Of a DNA stretch of 64,000 bases, positions 22,989 through 31,442 are shown in pieces (position 1 is the stretch's first letter; each line of letters opens with the position of its first letter). The position numbers were made by a program, and so were the translations under genes. Under the pieces are notes generated by a model. It was not told the origin of the DNA. It ran no database searches and saw nothing but the letters and a program-made list of their open reading frames with translations. Origin of the DNA: SKLM01 sp964575455. Its GTDB lineage: Bacteria; Chloroflexota; Anaerolineae; B4-G1. The stretch covers positions 5,796 to 69,795 of the forward strand of contig CAZNRX010000014.1 of assembly GCA_964575455.1 (NCBI GenBank). Reading direction: 5' to 3'.

Positions 22989-24377
22989 CTACTCGAGGTA
23001 GCCCGCATCCACGAGGATCTCGTGGTGCTCCTCGGCGATGCGCTCCATTGTCTCTTGCGCCGTGGCCTCACCGGCCACCACGCAGCGGTGCAGCTCGCGC
23101 TGCGTCACCTCCAGCAGCTGTGCGTACTCCGGAATGTTCCAGAAGTCCATGACGAAGGTCATCGTCGTGGCGAACGCGGGGTTGAACGGGGTCGCGTTCA
23201 GGAATGCTTCTGACTCGAGTACGTTGGCGTTGCAGGTGAAGCCTCCCAGCGCTGCCCACTCAGCCTGGATCTCCTCCTGGCCGAACCAGCGGACGAAGTC
23301 TTTAGATGCCTCCTGCCGTTCCTCGCTGATGTAGGAGATGATGCTCAGGCCCTGACCACCGAGCGCGGCGTGTCTGTCCCCGTACGGACCCGCCGGGTTG
23401 GGGAAGAAGCCGGTGTCCTCGGCGTAGGGGCTCACGCCCGGGTTCGCCAGCGCGGGGAAGAAGGCAAAGTAGTTCATCGACATCGCCACCTGGCCGCTGA
23501 TGAAGGCGTCGTTCGTCTCGCTGTAGAAGGCGTTGGTGAGCCCCGGGGCCTGGCAGCAGTCGTACAGATCCTTATACATCTGCACCCCCTCGATGGCCTT
23601 GTCGGAGTTGACGTATCCCTGAACCTCAAAGGTCTCGGGATCCTGCCATCGCGCGCCGTAGCTGAAGAAGGTATTCTCGACGCCCATCGTGATGGCGTCG
23701 TAATCCTTCTGGCTGTAGATGGCTACGCCATAGAGGCCGTCGTCGGGCCGGGTGAAGAAGTTAGCGATGTCGTATAGCTCGCTGTACGTCTTCGGAACGG
23801 CGAGCTCGTAGCCGTACTCTTCCTCGAAGGCGGCCTTCTCGTCGGGATCTTCGAAGAGGTCCTTGCGGTAGGCCCAGCCATCGGCGTCACCCTCGGTGGG
23901 GAAGCCCCACAGCTGGCCGGAGGCCGGTGGGTACTCGCCGTAGTAGGTCAGGGTCGCTTCCGTCACAGAGTCGGCCAGCCCCGTGGTGTTCAGGAAGTCC
24001 GTCATCTCGAGGTAGTGACCCTGGATTGCGCCCTGGCCCAGCCATTGGCTGTCGCCGACGACCATATCCCAGGCGTCGCCCTGAGCGGCCATCTCGGTGA
24101 AGAAGCGGTCGCCGAAGGAACCCCAGGGCTCCTGGACGATCTTCACCTTGATGCCGGTCTCTTCCTCGTACATATTGCCGATCTGCTGCAGGTAAGCAGC
24201 AGGGTCCCACTGAGCCCAGAGGATCTTCAACTCCTCAACCGCCGGCTCCTCGGGCGGTGCTTCGGTTGGCTCTTCAGCGGGCTCCTCGGCCGGGGGTTCG
24301 GGGGTGGCTTGGGGGCCGCAGGCTACCAGGGCCACAACGACGACGAGCGTCAATGCCAGCAATAGTTTCCTCAGCAT
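22989..24377 (-). CDS. Extracellular solute-binding lipoprotein of a CUT1 sugar ABC importer
   Basis: 462 aa. Signal peptide with lipobox (LVVVVALVAC, Cys20 lipidated) followed by a Pro/Glu/Thr-rich linker to about residue 50, then a family 1 solute-binding fold starting EELKILWAQWDPAAYLQQIG. Linkers of this composition are typical of Chloroflexota lipoproteins. It captures the sugar outside the cell and delivers it to the permease pair. Start has AGGAGG nine bases upstream. First transporter gene after the ROK regulator, 191 bp away. Ligand unknown; the operator type suggests xylose or a xyloside-like compound. Confidence 0.93.
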   Translation of the reverse strand: MLRKLLLALTLVVVVALVACGPQATPEPPAEEPAEEPTEAPPEEPAVEELKILWAQWDPAAYLQQIGNMYEEETGIKVKIVQEPWGSFGDRFFTEMAAQGDAWDMVVGDSQWLGQGAIQGHYLEMTDFLNTTGLADSVTEATLTYYGEYPPASGQLWGFPTEGDADGWAYRKDLFEDPDEKAAFEEEYGYELAVPKTYSELYDIANFFTRPDDGLYGVAIYSQKDYDAITMGVENTFFSYGARWQDPETFEVQGYVNSDKAIEGVQMYKDLYDCCQAPGLTNAFYSETNDAFISGQVAMSMNYFAFFPALANPGVSPYAEDTGFFPNPAGPYGDRHAALGGQGLSIISYISEERQEASKDFVRWFGQEEIQAEWAALGGFTCNANVLESEAFLNATPFNPAFATTMTFVMDFWNIPEYAQLLEVTQRELHRCVVAGEATAQETMERIAEEHHEILVDAGYLE

Positions 24378-24568
24378 GTCTTGTCTCCTCCTGCTAATCT
24401 CTTAGGCTATCGTAGACGGTCACAGAATCTCGTCCGTTCCTACTGATCTTGCTTGATCTGTCTAGCGTCAAGCCGCGCTGAGCCGTGATAAGCCGTGTTG
24501 CACCTCCTTTCTCCCTTACCAGCTGGTCCTGAGAACGTAAGCGGCCTTGTTCCAATTCTCTCAAAAGC

Positions 24569-25816
24569 CTACGCAGCGTAGTGATATGCCGTGTTGTTGG
24601 GCTCGGCCAGGATAGCTTGGTAGACCATGGCCACACCGCCCATGACGCAAGCGTCGAAGCCGTGCTCGGCCAATACCACCTGGGTGGCCTCGCGGTTCCA
24701 GCGGAGTGCGCGTTGTCTCATCTCCTCTTTCACACTGGGCAGCAGGAACTCGCCTGCCAAACTAAGGATCCCGCCGAAAACGACCAGCTGCGGGTTGAGG
24801 ACGTTCACCAGCGATGCGATGCCGATCCCAAGATGACGTCCCACTTTGTCCAGAGCCTCCAACGCTACGAGATCGCCCTCGTCGGCCGCCTTGGCGATCA
24901 TCGGTACCGTGAGTCGCTCCGGAGCAGCGCCATCTGAATCGGACAGCTTGCTATACTGGCCCTCGGCGATGGCCTGCTGGATGTGGCGGAACAGCGTCCG
25001 CTGGCTCACCTGGGTCTCCCAGCAGCCCCGGTTGCCGCAGTTGCAGAGCTCACCGTCAGGGTCCATCGTCATATGGCCGAACTCGCCGGCGAAGCCGGTC
25101 ACGCCATCGAAGACACGGCCACCGTGCACGAGGCCTCCCCCCAGGCCTACGCCGGCGCTGATGTATAGCACCTCGTCGTACCCCTGGGCCGCTCCGAAGT
25201 AGTGCTCGCCCAGCGCCGCCATGTTGGCCTCGTTTCCCACGAAGATCGGCGCGTCAAACGACGCCTCCAGCAAGGTGCGCAGCGGCATGTTCTTCCACTT
25301 GAGGTTAGGCGCGAAGAGCAAGGTGCCGGTGGCGTGATCGACGAGACCGGGAACTCCAACCGCTAACCCAAACAGCGCGTTATTGGAGTGCTTGCCTGCC
25401 CTGACCGCTTCATGTAGACAGGTGAGGGCGCGATTGAAGATCGCACGCTGACCCAGGGAGGGATCGATGCTCTCTTGGTGGCGCCAGATAATGTGCGGGG
25501 CGAAGTCCGCGGAGATGACTGAGATGAAATCCACCCCAATCTCGCAGCTGACGATGCGGCCGACCGCCGGGTTGAGCTCGAGAAGCATAGCCGGGCGGCC
25601 TGTGCCTCCCGACTCAAGGCCAACTTCGCGCACGAATCGCCGCTCGATGAGCTCCCGGACCAGACTTGACACGGTGGTCTTGTTCAAGCCCGTTGTCTCC
25701 GCCATCGAAGCGCGTGAGCTTGATGGGTTTTCGCGCAGATGATGCAGGACGGCTGAGAGATTCATCTGCCGCACAAGCTCGTGGTCGCCAGTATGATAAC
25801 GGCTTCGGGCTGTCAT
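24569..25816 (-). CDS. ROK-family transcriptional repressor, XylR-like
   Basis: 415 aa from the ATG at 25816. The frame stays open to 25978, but that would run through the promoter and operator, so the short start is chosen although its ribosome site is weak. The N-terminal winged helix (about 15-75) includes SRASMAETTGLNKTTVSSLV. The ROK sugar-kinase-like domain has the glycine-rich YISAGVGLGGGLVHGG and the zinc motif CNCGNRGCWE. Such regulators release DNA on binding a sugar. An operator identical in arms and spacing to Bacillus xylO overlaps its own promoter, suggesting autorepression and a xylose-type inducer. It heads the importer operon. Confidence 0.9.
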   Translation of the reverse strand: MTARSRYHTGDHELVRQMNLSAVLHHLRENPSSSRASMAETTGLNKTTVSSLVRELIERRFVREVGLESGGTGRPAMLLELNPAVGRIVSCEIGVDFISVISADFAPHIIWRHQESIDPSLGQRAIFNRALTCLHEAVRAGKHSNNALFGLAVGVPGLVDHATGTLLFAPNLKWKNMPLRTLLEASFDAPIFVGNEANMAALGEHYFGAAQGYDEVLYISAGVGLGGGLVHGGRVFDGVTGFAGEFGHMTMDPDGELCNCGNRGCWETQVSQRTLFRHIQQAIAEGQYSKLSDSDGAAPERLTVPMIAKAADEGDLVALEALDKVGRHLGIGIASLVNVLNPQLVVFGGILSLAGEFLLPSVKEEMRQRALRWNREATQVVLAEHGFDACVMGGVAMVYQAILAEPNNTAYHYAA

Positions 25817-25892
25817 GGTCTTCAGTCCGCTCCGGACTCCACCAGGATTGATCTCGCTCAGTTGGATGAGTGTGGATACAAGCGCCCGCCAA

Positions 25893-25917
25893 TTAGTTTG
25901 TGCTGAGGACAAACTAA
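25893..25917. promoter_or_regulatory. XylR-type operator
   Basis: TTAGTTTGT-GCTGAGG-ACAAACTAA: perfect 9-bp arms and 7-bp spacer. Bacillus/Staphylococcus xyl operators have the same two arms and the same 7-bp spacing (recalled from the literature). It starts at the last base of the -10 box of the minus-strand promoter, so bound repressor would block RNA polymerase. I found only this one copy in the window. Confidence 0.88.
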
Positions 25918-25945
25918 GTATATCACATCGCCTGCTACTTGTCAA
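25917..25945 (-). promoter_or_regulatory. Consensus sigma70-type promoter for the ROK/importer operon
   Basis: On the minus strand: TTGACA, 17-bp spacer, TATACT. Reads toward the ROK gene, placing transcription start near 25910 and a leader of about 95 nt. Confidence 0.88.
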
Positions 25946-25963
25946 CCCCCTTCCGCCTGCTGT

Positions 25964-26118
25964 CCAGGGCAATCGCATATGGAAGGGAGAGAACGCTTAG
26001 AATTCCGAAGTTTGCAGGATAGCCTGCTTCTAAAGGCATCCCGCCCAGAATGCGTGCAACGCTCGGGACGAATACTCGGCCGAAACTTCGGAATTCTGGT
26101 CAAATGTGATTGCCCTGG
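25964..26118. repeat. 155-bp long imperfect palindrome, MITE-like
   Basis: Nested inverted repeats: CCAGGGCAATC (25964-25974) with GATTGCCCTGG (26108-26118), and AGAATTCCGAAGTTT (25999-26013) with AAACTTCGGAATTCT (26083-26097); an inner GCAGG/CCTGC hairpin is at 26014-26025. No coding sequence. The region 25946-26215 otherwise holds only this and the hairpin at 26153-26193. Confidence 0.75.
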
Positions 26119-26152
26119 CCTGCTCTCAGCGTGTTATCCTTCTCAAGGGAGC

Positions 26153-26193
26153 CAAGGTGACCGGCACTTGAGAGCAAAGTGCCGGTCACCTTG
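26153..26193. terminator. Strong 17-bp stem-loop after the epimerase gene
   Basis: CAAGGTGACCGGCACTT (26153-26169), 7-base loop, AAGTGCCGGTCACCTTG (26177-26193), a perfect pairing 23 bp past the stop at 26216. TCTCAAGG (26141-26148) can alternatively pair with CCTTGAGA (26189-26196). No U-tract follows in the transcript direction, so termination would have to be Rho-dependent, or the hairpin only protects the 3' end. Confidence 0.5.
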
Positions 26194-26215
26194 AGAATGC
26201 TCATGTCCCTCGTGT

Positions 26216-27178
26216 TCAGGCCCAGAACATCTCCCCGGGCTGCTCGGCGATGATGGCTTCCTCAAGCGTCTCCACGGCCTTCGTCAGCCCCTCGTCGGTG
26301 GACATAAGCGCGTCCTCGTGCTCGATGGAGACGACGTAGTCGTAGCCGATCATGCGGAACGCGCTCATGATATCCTTCCAGACCTTCGTGTCGTGGCCGT
26401 AGCTGATGGAGCGGAAGGTCCAAGAGCGGTCGGGGATCTCGCTGTAGGGCTGGTGGTCGTTGCAGCCATTGACGGCCAGGTTGTACGGATCGACGTAGAC
26501 GTCCTTGCCGTGGACGTGGACGATGGCGTCGCCCAGCGCCCGGATGGCGGCCACCGGATCGACCCCGTTCCAGAAGAGGTGGCTGGGGTCGAAGTTGCAG
26601 CTGATGGCCGGGCCGGCGGCCTCGCGCATCTTGAGCATTGTGTGCACGTTGTAGACCAACATGCCAGGATGCATCTCGAAGGCGACTTTGACACCGTGAT
26701 CCTCGGCGAATTTGCCCATCTCCTGCCAGTAGGGGATGGCGACTTCGTTCCACTGATAGTCCAGGATCTCCAGGAAGTGGGGCGGCCAGGGGCAGGTGGC
26801 CCAGTTGGGCATCGTGTCCTCCGGCGCCCCGCCGGGCAGGCCCGAGAAGCAGTTGACCACCGGCACCTCCAACAAGCTCGCCAGACGCACGCTCTTCTGA
26901 AGAACCTCGTCCGCCCTGTTGGCCACCTCCTCGTCCGGGTGGATGGGGTTGTTGTGGCAGCTCAGCCCGCTCAAGATCAGGCCCCGCGACTTGATGGCGT
27001 CCAGATACGCCTCGCGTGCGCTAGCGCTCTCGAGCAGTTCATCCACCGGGCAGTGATGGCTGCCGGGGTATCCGCCCGATCCAATCTCCACGGCCGAGAT
27101 GCCGAAATCCAGGACCTTGTCCAGCGCCTCCTCGAAGGGGAGGTTTTGAAACAGAGCGGTGAATACGCCGATACGCAT
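26216..27178 (-). CDS. Sugar phosphate isomerase/epimerase-type TIM barrel
   Basis: 320 aa. Ligand motifs AFEMHPG (Glu), CNFDPSHLFW (Asp, His), VHVHGKD (His) and SIEHED (Glu). Start has AAAGGAG. Ligand layout resembles the protein at 9915-10913, so the two may act on related substrates in the ROK and GntR regulons. Last gene of the GntR-headed series, 94 bp after the fucose-isomerase-like gene. Confidence 0.87.
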   Translation of the reverse strand: MRIGVFTALFQNLPFEEALDKVLDFGISAVEIGSGGYPGSHHCPVDELLESASAREAYLDAIKSRGLILSGLSCHNNPIHPDEEVANRADEVLQKSVRLASLLEVPVVNCFSGLPGGAPEDTMPNWATCPWPPHFLEILDYQWNEVAIPYWQEMGKFAEDHGVKVAFEMHPGMLVYNVHTMLKMREAAGPAISCNFDPSHLFWNGVDPVAAIRALGDAIVHVHGKDVYVDPYNLAVNGCNDHQPYSEIPDRSWTFRSISYGHDTKVWKDIMSAFRMIGYDYVVSIEHEDALMSTDEGLTKAVETLEEAIIAEQPGEMFWA

Positions 27179-27272
27179 TGGTCTTCTCCTTTCACAGAAA
27201 GCTGCCTGTGGTATAGCTCGCCTGGTGACGTTTCGCGATCTTCGTGTCCTTCGTGTCTCGCGATCCTCGTGT

Positions 27273-28691
27273 TCAGCTGTGACGATAGACGTCCCATCCG
27301 AAGTAGGTCTCGAAGGCTTCCGCCAGGATGGCTGCGGTGTGCGACCCGTTCATGGCGCAGTGATGCGCGAAGCCGTTCTTGCACACGTACCGCATCAACT
27401 CCTGGAGCCGGGGGATCTCCGCCACGGCCCGGCAGCCGAACGTGTCCAGCGGATCGTCCGTGATCTCTCCCTCGCCCACGTAGGCGCGCACCTTCCCGTG
27501 CCAGTCGTCCGTGTCGACGCGGGCGAACGTCAACGGGCTGGCCTTCGCTTCCCCGGCGACCGTGCCGTAGGTGTTCTCCGTGCCGAGGATGGTGGCCAGG
27601 ATCTCGGCGTTGGCCATTCTGGCGTTACAGAGGAAGCTCGTGGCCCAGTTGCCGCAGTGGAAGAGGATGCACTTGTTCGGATCGTCGGCATAGTTGTTGT
27701 TCCAGTCCACCAGGGCGCTGGGCTGGCCCGAGGCGAGCTGGAGGGCGTACATGGAGAGGGTCCCCATGATGTCGACCTCGCAGGCGCTGGGCATCATGCT
27801 CTCGCTCATCATGCTCATGAGCGTACAGGCGTTCACGCCGTAGTTCTCCTGTATCGAGGTCCAGCACTGCATGGCTGTGGCGTCGATCTCGTTCTCGGCC
27901 GCCCAGTCGTCTATGGCGACGCCGAGCTTGGCCATCCTCACCAGCGCCTCCGAAGGGACATCAATTGTGTCGATATAGGCGCGAAGGCCGTCCAGCCGTT
28001 CCTGAACCTGTGGGTCTTCCCCGTCCATCGCTCTGGCCGCCCCGAAGATCTCGGACAAGTCCACCGTCAGCACGCTGATACCGGCGCCCTCCAGCAGCTT
28101 CTCGCTGAAGCGCACCGTGTTGAAGATGCTAGGACGAGCGCCGATGGCGCCCAGTCGCGCCCCCTTCAGCCCGCCAACGACGCGGCAGACGCCGACGAAG
28201 GTCTCCAGGTCCTGTTTGAAGCTCTCGGTGTTGGGGTGGACGGTGTGCTGTCGCGTTACGGAGAAGGGACGGCGGTACTGGTAGAGGTTGTTGCAGACCG
28301 AGATCTTGCCACAGAAGGCGTCGCGCCGCGTCTCGACCGCCAGCTCGTCGGGATCGTCGGGGTAGGCCTGGACCAGGATGGGCACGTCGAGCTTGGAGAG
28401 TCGGATCGCGTCGGCGATGCCCTTCTCCGGGCCGAAGACGGGCAGGATGACCAGGATGCCGTTGATGTGCTCTCGGTGCTTCTGGAAGAGGGCGGCGCAT
28501 GCCTTGGAGTCCTCCCAGGTCTCGACGGCGCCCATGTTGGTAGCGTCCTCGTCGAGGATCACGGCGTCGACGTCCATCTGGTCGAGGAGGGCCAGTACCT
28601 CGCGCCGCGCCTCCAGGACGGGCTCGGCGGGGAAGAAGTCGCGCGTTCCTACGATCATTGCTAGGCGGAGACCGCCCGTGGTCTTGTTCAT
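27273..28691 (-). CDS. L-fucose/L-arabinose isomerase family protein
   Basis: 472 aa, shorter than classical FucI (about 590 aa) but typical of the compact relatives found in Chloroflexota and Firmicutes. The N-terminal domain is LRLAMIVGTRDFFPAEP; CWTSIQENYGVNACTLMSMM and CEVDIMGTLSMYAL match the conserved metal-site region, and NGFAHHCAMNGSHTA near the C-terminus supplies the conserved His. The family interconverts aldoses and ketoses with manganese. Start has GAGGAG. Function as an isomerase of fucose, arabinose or another aldose is likely; the exact sugar is not. Confidence 0.85.
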   Translation of the reverse strand: MNKTTGGLRLAMIVGTRDFFPAEPVLEARREVLALLDQMDVDAVILDEDATNMGAVETWEDSKACAALFQKHREHINGILVILPVFGPEKGIADAIRLSKLDVPILVQAYPDDPDELAVETRRDAFCGKISVCNNLYQYRRPFSVTRQHTVHPNTESFKQDLETFVGVCRVVGGLKGARLGAIGARPSIFNTVRFSEKLLEGAGISVLTVDLSEIFGAARAMDGEDPQVQERLDGLRAYIDTIDVPSEALVRMAKLGVAIDDWAAENEIDATAMQCWTSIQENYGVNACTLMSMMSESMMPSACEVDIMGTLSMYALQLASGQPSALVDWNNNYADDPNKCILFHCGNWATSFLCNARMANAEILATILGTENTYGTVAGEAKASPLTFARVDTDDWHGKVRAYVGEGEITDDPLDTFGCRAVAEIPRLQELMRYVCKNGFAHHCAMNGSHTAAILAEAFETYFGWDVYRHS

Positions 28692-28699
28692 GTTGCTCC

Positions 28700-29050
28700 T
28701 CTCTTGCCTTGCTCACGAGTAGTCAACCACCGGCTGTTCGTCGGGTATGGAAACCNNNNNNNNNNNNNNNNNNNNNNNNNNNNNNNNNNNNNNNNNNNNN
28801 NNNNNNNNNNNNNNNNNNNNNNNNNNNNNNNNNNNNNNNNNNNNNNNNNNNNNNNGTCAACCACCGGCTGTTCGTCGGGTATGGAAACCCGACCTACCGC
28901 TCTTGCCTTGTTCACGAGTAGTCAACCACCGGCTGTTCGTCGGGTATGGAAACCCGACCTACCGCTCTTGCCTTGCTCACGAGTAGTCAACCACCAGCTG
29001 TTCGTCGGGTATGGAAACCCGACCTACCGCTCTTGCCTTGCTCACGAATA
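28700..29050. repeat. Tandem array of 65-bp repeats, each with a family A palindrome, with an assembly gap
   Basis: Three complete copies at 28856-28920, 28921-28985 and 28986-29050 plus a partial one before the gap. Each has GTCAACCACCGGCTGTTCG, then TCGGGT-ATGGAA-ACCCGA, then CCTACCGCTCTTGCC and CTCACGAGTA. Copies differ by only one to three bases. It is not CRISPR because the segments between palindromes are identical. The 412-bp stretch between genes here holds nothing else. Confidence 0.9.
28756..28855. other. Assembly gap (100 N)
   Basis: Exactly 100 N within the 65-bp tandem array. The phase of repeats on either side does not match a 100-bp gap, so the true size differs. Confidence 0.98.
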
Positions 29051-29103
29051 ATCAGCCATCAGTGTCGTTCGTCGTCAGGCACGCAGCATGGCGAAGTGCC
29101 GCG

Positions 29104-30390
29104 TCAGTCGAGCGCGTCTTGCTGACGCCGGAGCTTGACCACGATGCTCTCCTCGTCCAGCTCGACGTCGTCCCAGGTCACGACCTCGCCCTCCTCGACC
29201 GGCCGCATGACCGTCGCCCCCGGCGCCAGCCCGACCGGGAGGGCGTTCAGCGCCCGGGCCTCCTCCGCGCGGTCCATCACGCCGTGGACGGTGTAGCCGC
29301 CGAATCGATCCAGCTCGTCGCCGGGTCGGAGATGCCGCTTGGCCACCGTTATGACGTCGGCCACCGGCTCGTCCCGGGGTGCCAGCCAGACCTTGCGGTG
29401 GAGATAGGCCTCGGCCACTGAGATCGGCGCCTCGATGAACCAGAGATGGTAGGGCCGGAAGAAGGTGAAGTACTTGCCCTTGCCGACCTTGAGGTATTGG
29501 AGGTCATCGCGGAGCCGCTGATCCTCCACGCGCACGGTGACGAAGACGCCGCCGGCCATCGAAGGGCCCTGGACGAAGTCGACCGCGCCGGGGAAGGTGG
29601 TCATGCCGCCGTCCTCCTCCAGGGCGAAGATGTCGGACACGGTCTCCAGCGTGGCTCGGGGGCCGTTCATGCCCCGCTTCATCGGCCGGCAGCCGGTGGC
29701 GTTGGCCGCGCAGGTCATCTCGAACATCGTCTTGGTGCCGTCGACGTAGGAAGCGACCGTGTAGGGGTCCTTGCCCGCACGCTCGGCGGACTCGGCGACG
29801 GTGTCCGGCGTGGCCGAGGGATTGAGGGGGTTGTTCTTCCCTTTGCCGATGACGATGACCTCCATGCCCATGCTCCTGACGAAGTCGTAGAGCTCCATCA
29901 GGCAGCCGGGCTCGTCGCCGGAGGAGACCGTGTAGAGCACGCCGGCGTCCCGAGCCAGCCTCTTGAGGATGCACCCGACGGTGACGTCGGCCTCGATGTT
30001 GACCATCACCACGTCCTTGCCGTGCTGGATGCAGGCGTGGGCGGTCTTGGCGCCGATGGCGGGGAAGGGCGTCACGTCGCAGACGATGTCGACCGCGTCC
30101 AGCCGGGCCGCCAGCGTGTAGTCGGCGGTGACCACGCGCTTGCCGGCCTGGAGGGCGTCCATCGCTGCGCCCACGTCAGCGGCCTCGCGGATGTCGTCCT
30201 CGTCGAGGTCGATGGCTCGGAAGGCCTGCCGGGCGGCGTGGAGATCGGTGTCGGCCAACACGCTGACGCGCATGCCGGGCACGTGGGCGACCTGGGCTAC
30301 GAACCCGCTCCCGATCCAGCCGGCGCCGCTGACGCCGACGCGTATGGGCTTGCCCTGTTCTTCAAGTGTTCTCAGTTCCTGGTGTAGCAT
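29104..30390 (-). CDS. NAD(P)-dependent dehydrogenase with C-terminal SAF domain (homoserine-dehydrogenase-like)
   Basis: 428 aa. Rossmann start RVGVSGAGWIGSGFVAQ (about 17-33), a central catalytic domain, and a SAF-like C-terminal region (about 340-428, with EAPISVAEAYLHRK and ARALNALPVGLAPGA). This is the architecture of COG4091-type predicted dehydrogenases, which occur in polyol and sugar-acid clusters. Start has AGGAGGG. It lies between split transketolase and the fucose-isomerase-like enzyme, so it probably handles a tetrose, pentose or branched sugar-acid intermediate. Confidence 0.8.
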   Translation of the reverse strand: MLHQELRTLEEQGKPIRVGVSGAGWIGSGFVAQVAHVPGMRVSVLADTDLHAARQAFRAIDLDEDDIREAADVGAAMDALQAGKRVVTADYTLAARLDAVDIVCDVTPFPAIGAKTAHACIQHGKDVVMVNIEADVTVGCILKRLARDAGVLYTVSSGDEPGCLMELYDFVRSMGMEVIVIGKGKNNPLNPSATPDTVAESAERAGKDPYTVASYVDGTKTMFEMTCAANATGCRPMKRGMNGPRATLETVSDIFALEEDGGMTTFPGAVDFVQGPSMAGGVFVTVRVEDQRLRDDLQYLKVGKGKYFTFFRPYHLWFIEAPISVAEAYLHRKVWLAPRDEPVADVITVAKRHLRPGDELDRFGGYTVHGVMDRAEEARALNALPVGLAPGATVMRPVEEGEVVTWDDVELDEESIVVKLRRQQDALD

Positions 30391-30405
30391 GACCCCCTCC
30401 TGCTG

Positions 30406-30451
30406 GCGCTACTCCGTTTCTCTCCGTAGCGCAAAGCCGCGCACTACGAAC
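30406..30451. repeat. Dispersed hairpin repeat (family B, GCGCTAC subtype)
   Basis: GCGCTAC-13 nt-GTAGCGC then GCACTACGAAC. The transketolase stop codon (30444-30446) falls inside it. Confidence 0.85.
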
Positions 30452-31442
30452 GATGCCGGGCGCCAGTCCGCTTCCCTTTGGCCGCGATGGCTTGATGAGC
30501 GGCCCGGACGATGTCCTCGGCGGTCAGGCCGTACTTCTTCAGCAGAGCCTCGGGCTCTCCAGACTCGGCGTAGGTGTCGGCCAGGCCGACGAAACGCATT
30601 GGCACGGGACAGGTCTGTCCCACGATCCGTGCCACGTTGGTGCCCATACCGCCGTGGATGAGGTGCTCCTCGGCGGTGACGATAGCGCCCGTCTCCCGAG
30701 CGGCGGCGCCGATCGCCTCCTCGTCCATAGGCCGCAGGGTGTGCATATCCAGCACCCGTGCCTCAATGCCCTCCTGGGCCAGCAACGCCGCGGCATCAAG
30801 CGCCGCGGCCACCATGAGGCCGCAGGCGATGATCGTCAGGTCGTGGCCGTCCCTGATCCGGTTCGCCTTGCCTATCTCGAAGGGGCAGTCGTCCTCCGGG
30901 TAGAGGTAGGGCATGGGAACGCGGCTGGAGCGGATCCAGACGGGCCCGTCATACTGGGCGGCGGCATGCACGGCCTGGCGCATCATGCCCGGGCTGCCCG
31001 GCACCAGCATGATGAACGTGGGGAGGCCCCCGACCAGGGCGAAATCCTCAATGCCCATGGCGGTGGGGCCGTCCTTCCCCAGGGTGATCCCGCCGTGGCT
31101 GCAGGCGACCTTGGCGTTCAACTCGGCCAGGGCGATGGAGAGCCGGAGCTGATCGTAGGCGTTGCAGAGGAGGAAGGAGGAGAAGCTGGTCAGGAAGGGG
31201 ATGAAGCCGCAGGAGGCCAGCCCGGCCCCGATGCTGACCAGGTTGCTCTCGGCCAGGCCGATGTTGAAGAAGCGCTCCGGGAACGCCTCGCGCACGTAGT
31301 GGGTGCGGGTGGAGTTGCCCAGATCGCCGTCGAGCACCACGATCTTCGGATTGTCGCGGCAGAGATCCAACAGCGCTTCGCCAAAAAAGTTGCGCAACGG
31401 CTTGTCGGTGAGCGTGAGTCCCGCTATCTTGCCTAGCTGCAT
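30444..31442 (-). CDS. Transketolase C-terminal subunit
   Basis: 332 aa from the ATG at 31442; longer frames run back through the partner gene. Contains the pyrimidine-binding domain, with IGLAESNLVSIGAGLA carrying the glutamate that activates thiamine diphosphate, and the C-terminal domain starting near GHDLTIIACGLMV. Start overlaps the N-terminal subunit gene by 10 bp. Split transketolases transfer two-carbon ketol units; some act on unusual ketose phosphates in sugar-acid pathways. The last residues (RHRS) come from a palindromic repeat. Confidence 0.92.
   Translation of the reverse strand: MQLGKIAGLTLTDKPLRNFFGEALLDLCRDNPKIVVLDGDLGNSTRTHYVREAFPERFFNIGLAESNLVSIGAGLASCGFIPFLTSFSSFLLCNAYDQLRLSIALAELNAKVACSHGGITLGKDGPTAMGIEDFALVGGLPTFIMLVPGSPGMMRQAVHAAAQYDGPVWIRSSRVPMPYLYPEDDCPFEIGKANRIRDGHDLTIIACGLMVAAALDAAALLAQEGIEARVLDMHTLRPMDEEAIGAAARETGAIVTAEEHLIHGGMGTNVARIVGQTCPVPMRFVGLADTYAESGEPEALLKKYGLTAEDIVRAAHQAIAAKGKRTGARHRS

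Noticed and set aside
24394..24636. Small minus-strand ORF between the ROK and binding-protein genes
   Set aside because: It overlaps the end of the ROK gene, has no ribosome site or recognisable sequence, and lies in what looks like a leader region.
28700..29050. Possible CRISPR array
   Set aside because: The palindromic units are separated by identical, not unique, sequences, and no cas genes are nearby; it is a simple 65-bp tandem repeat.
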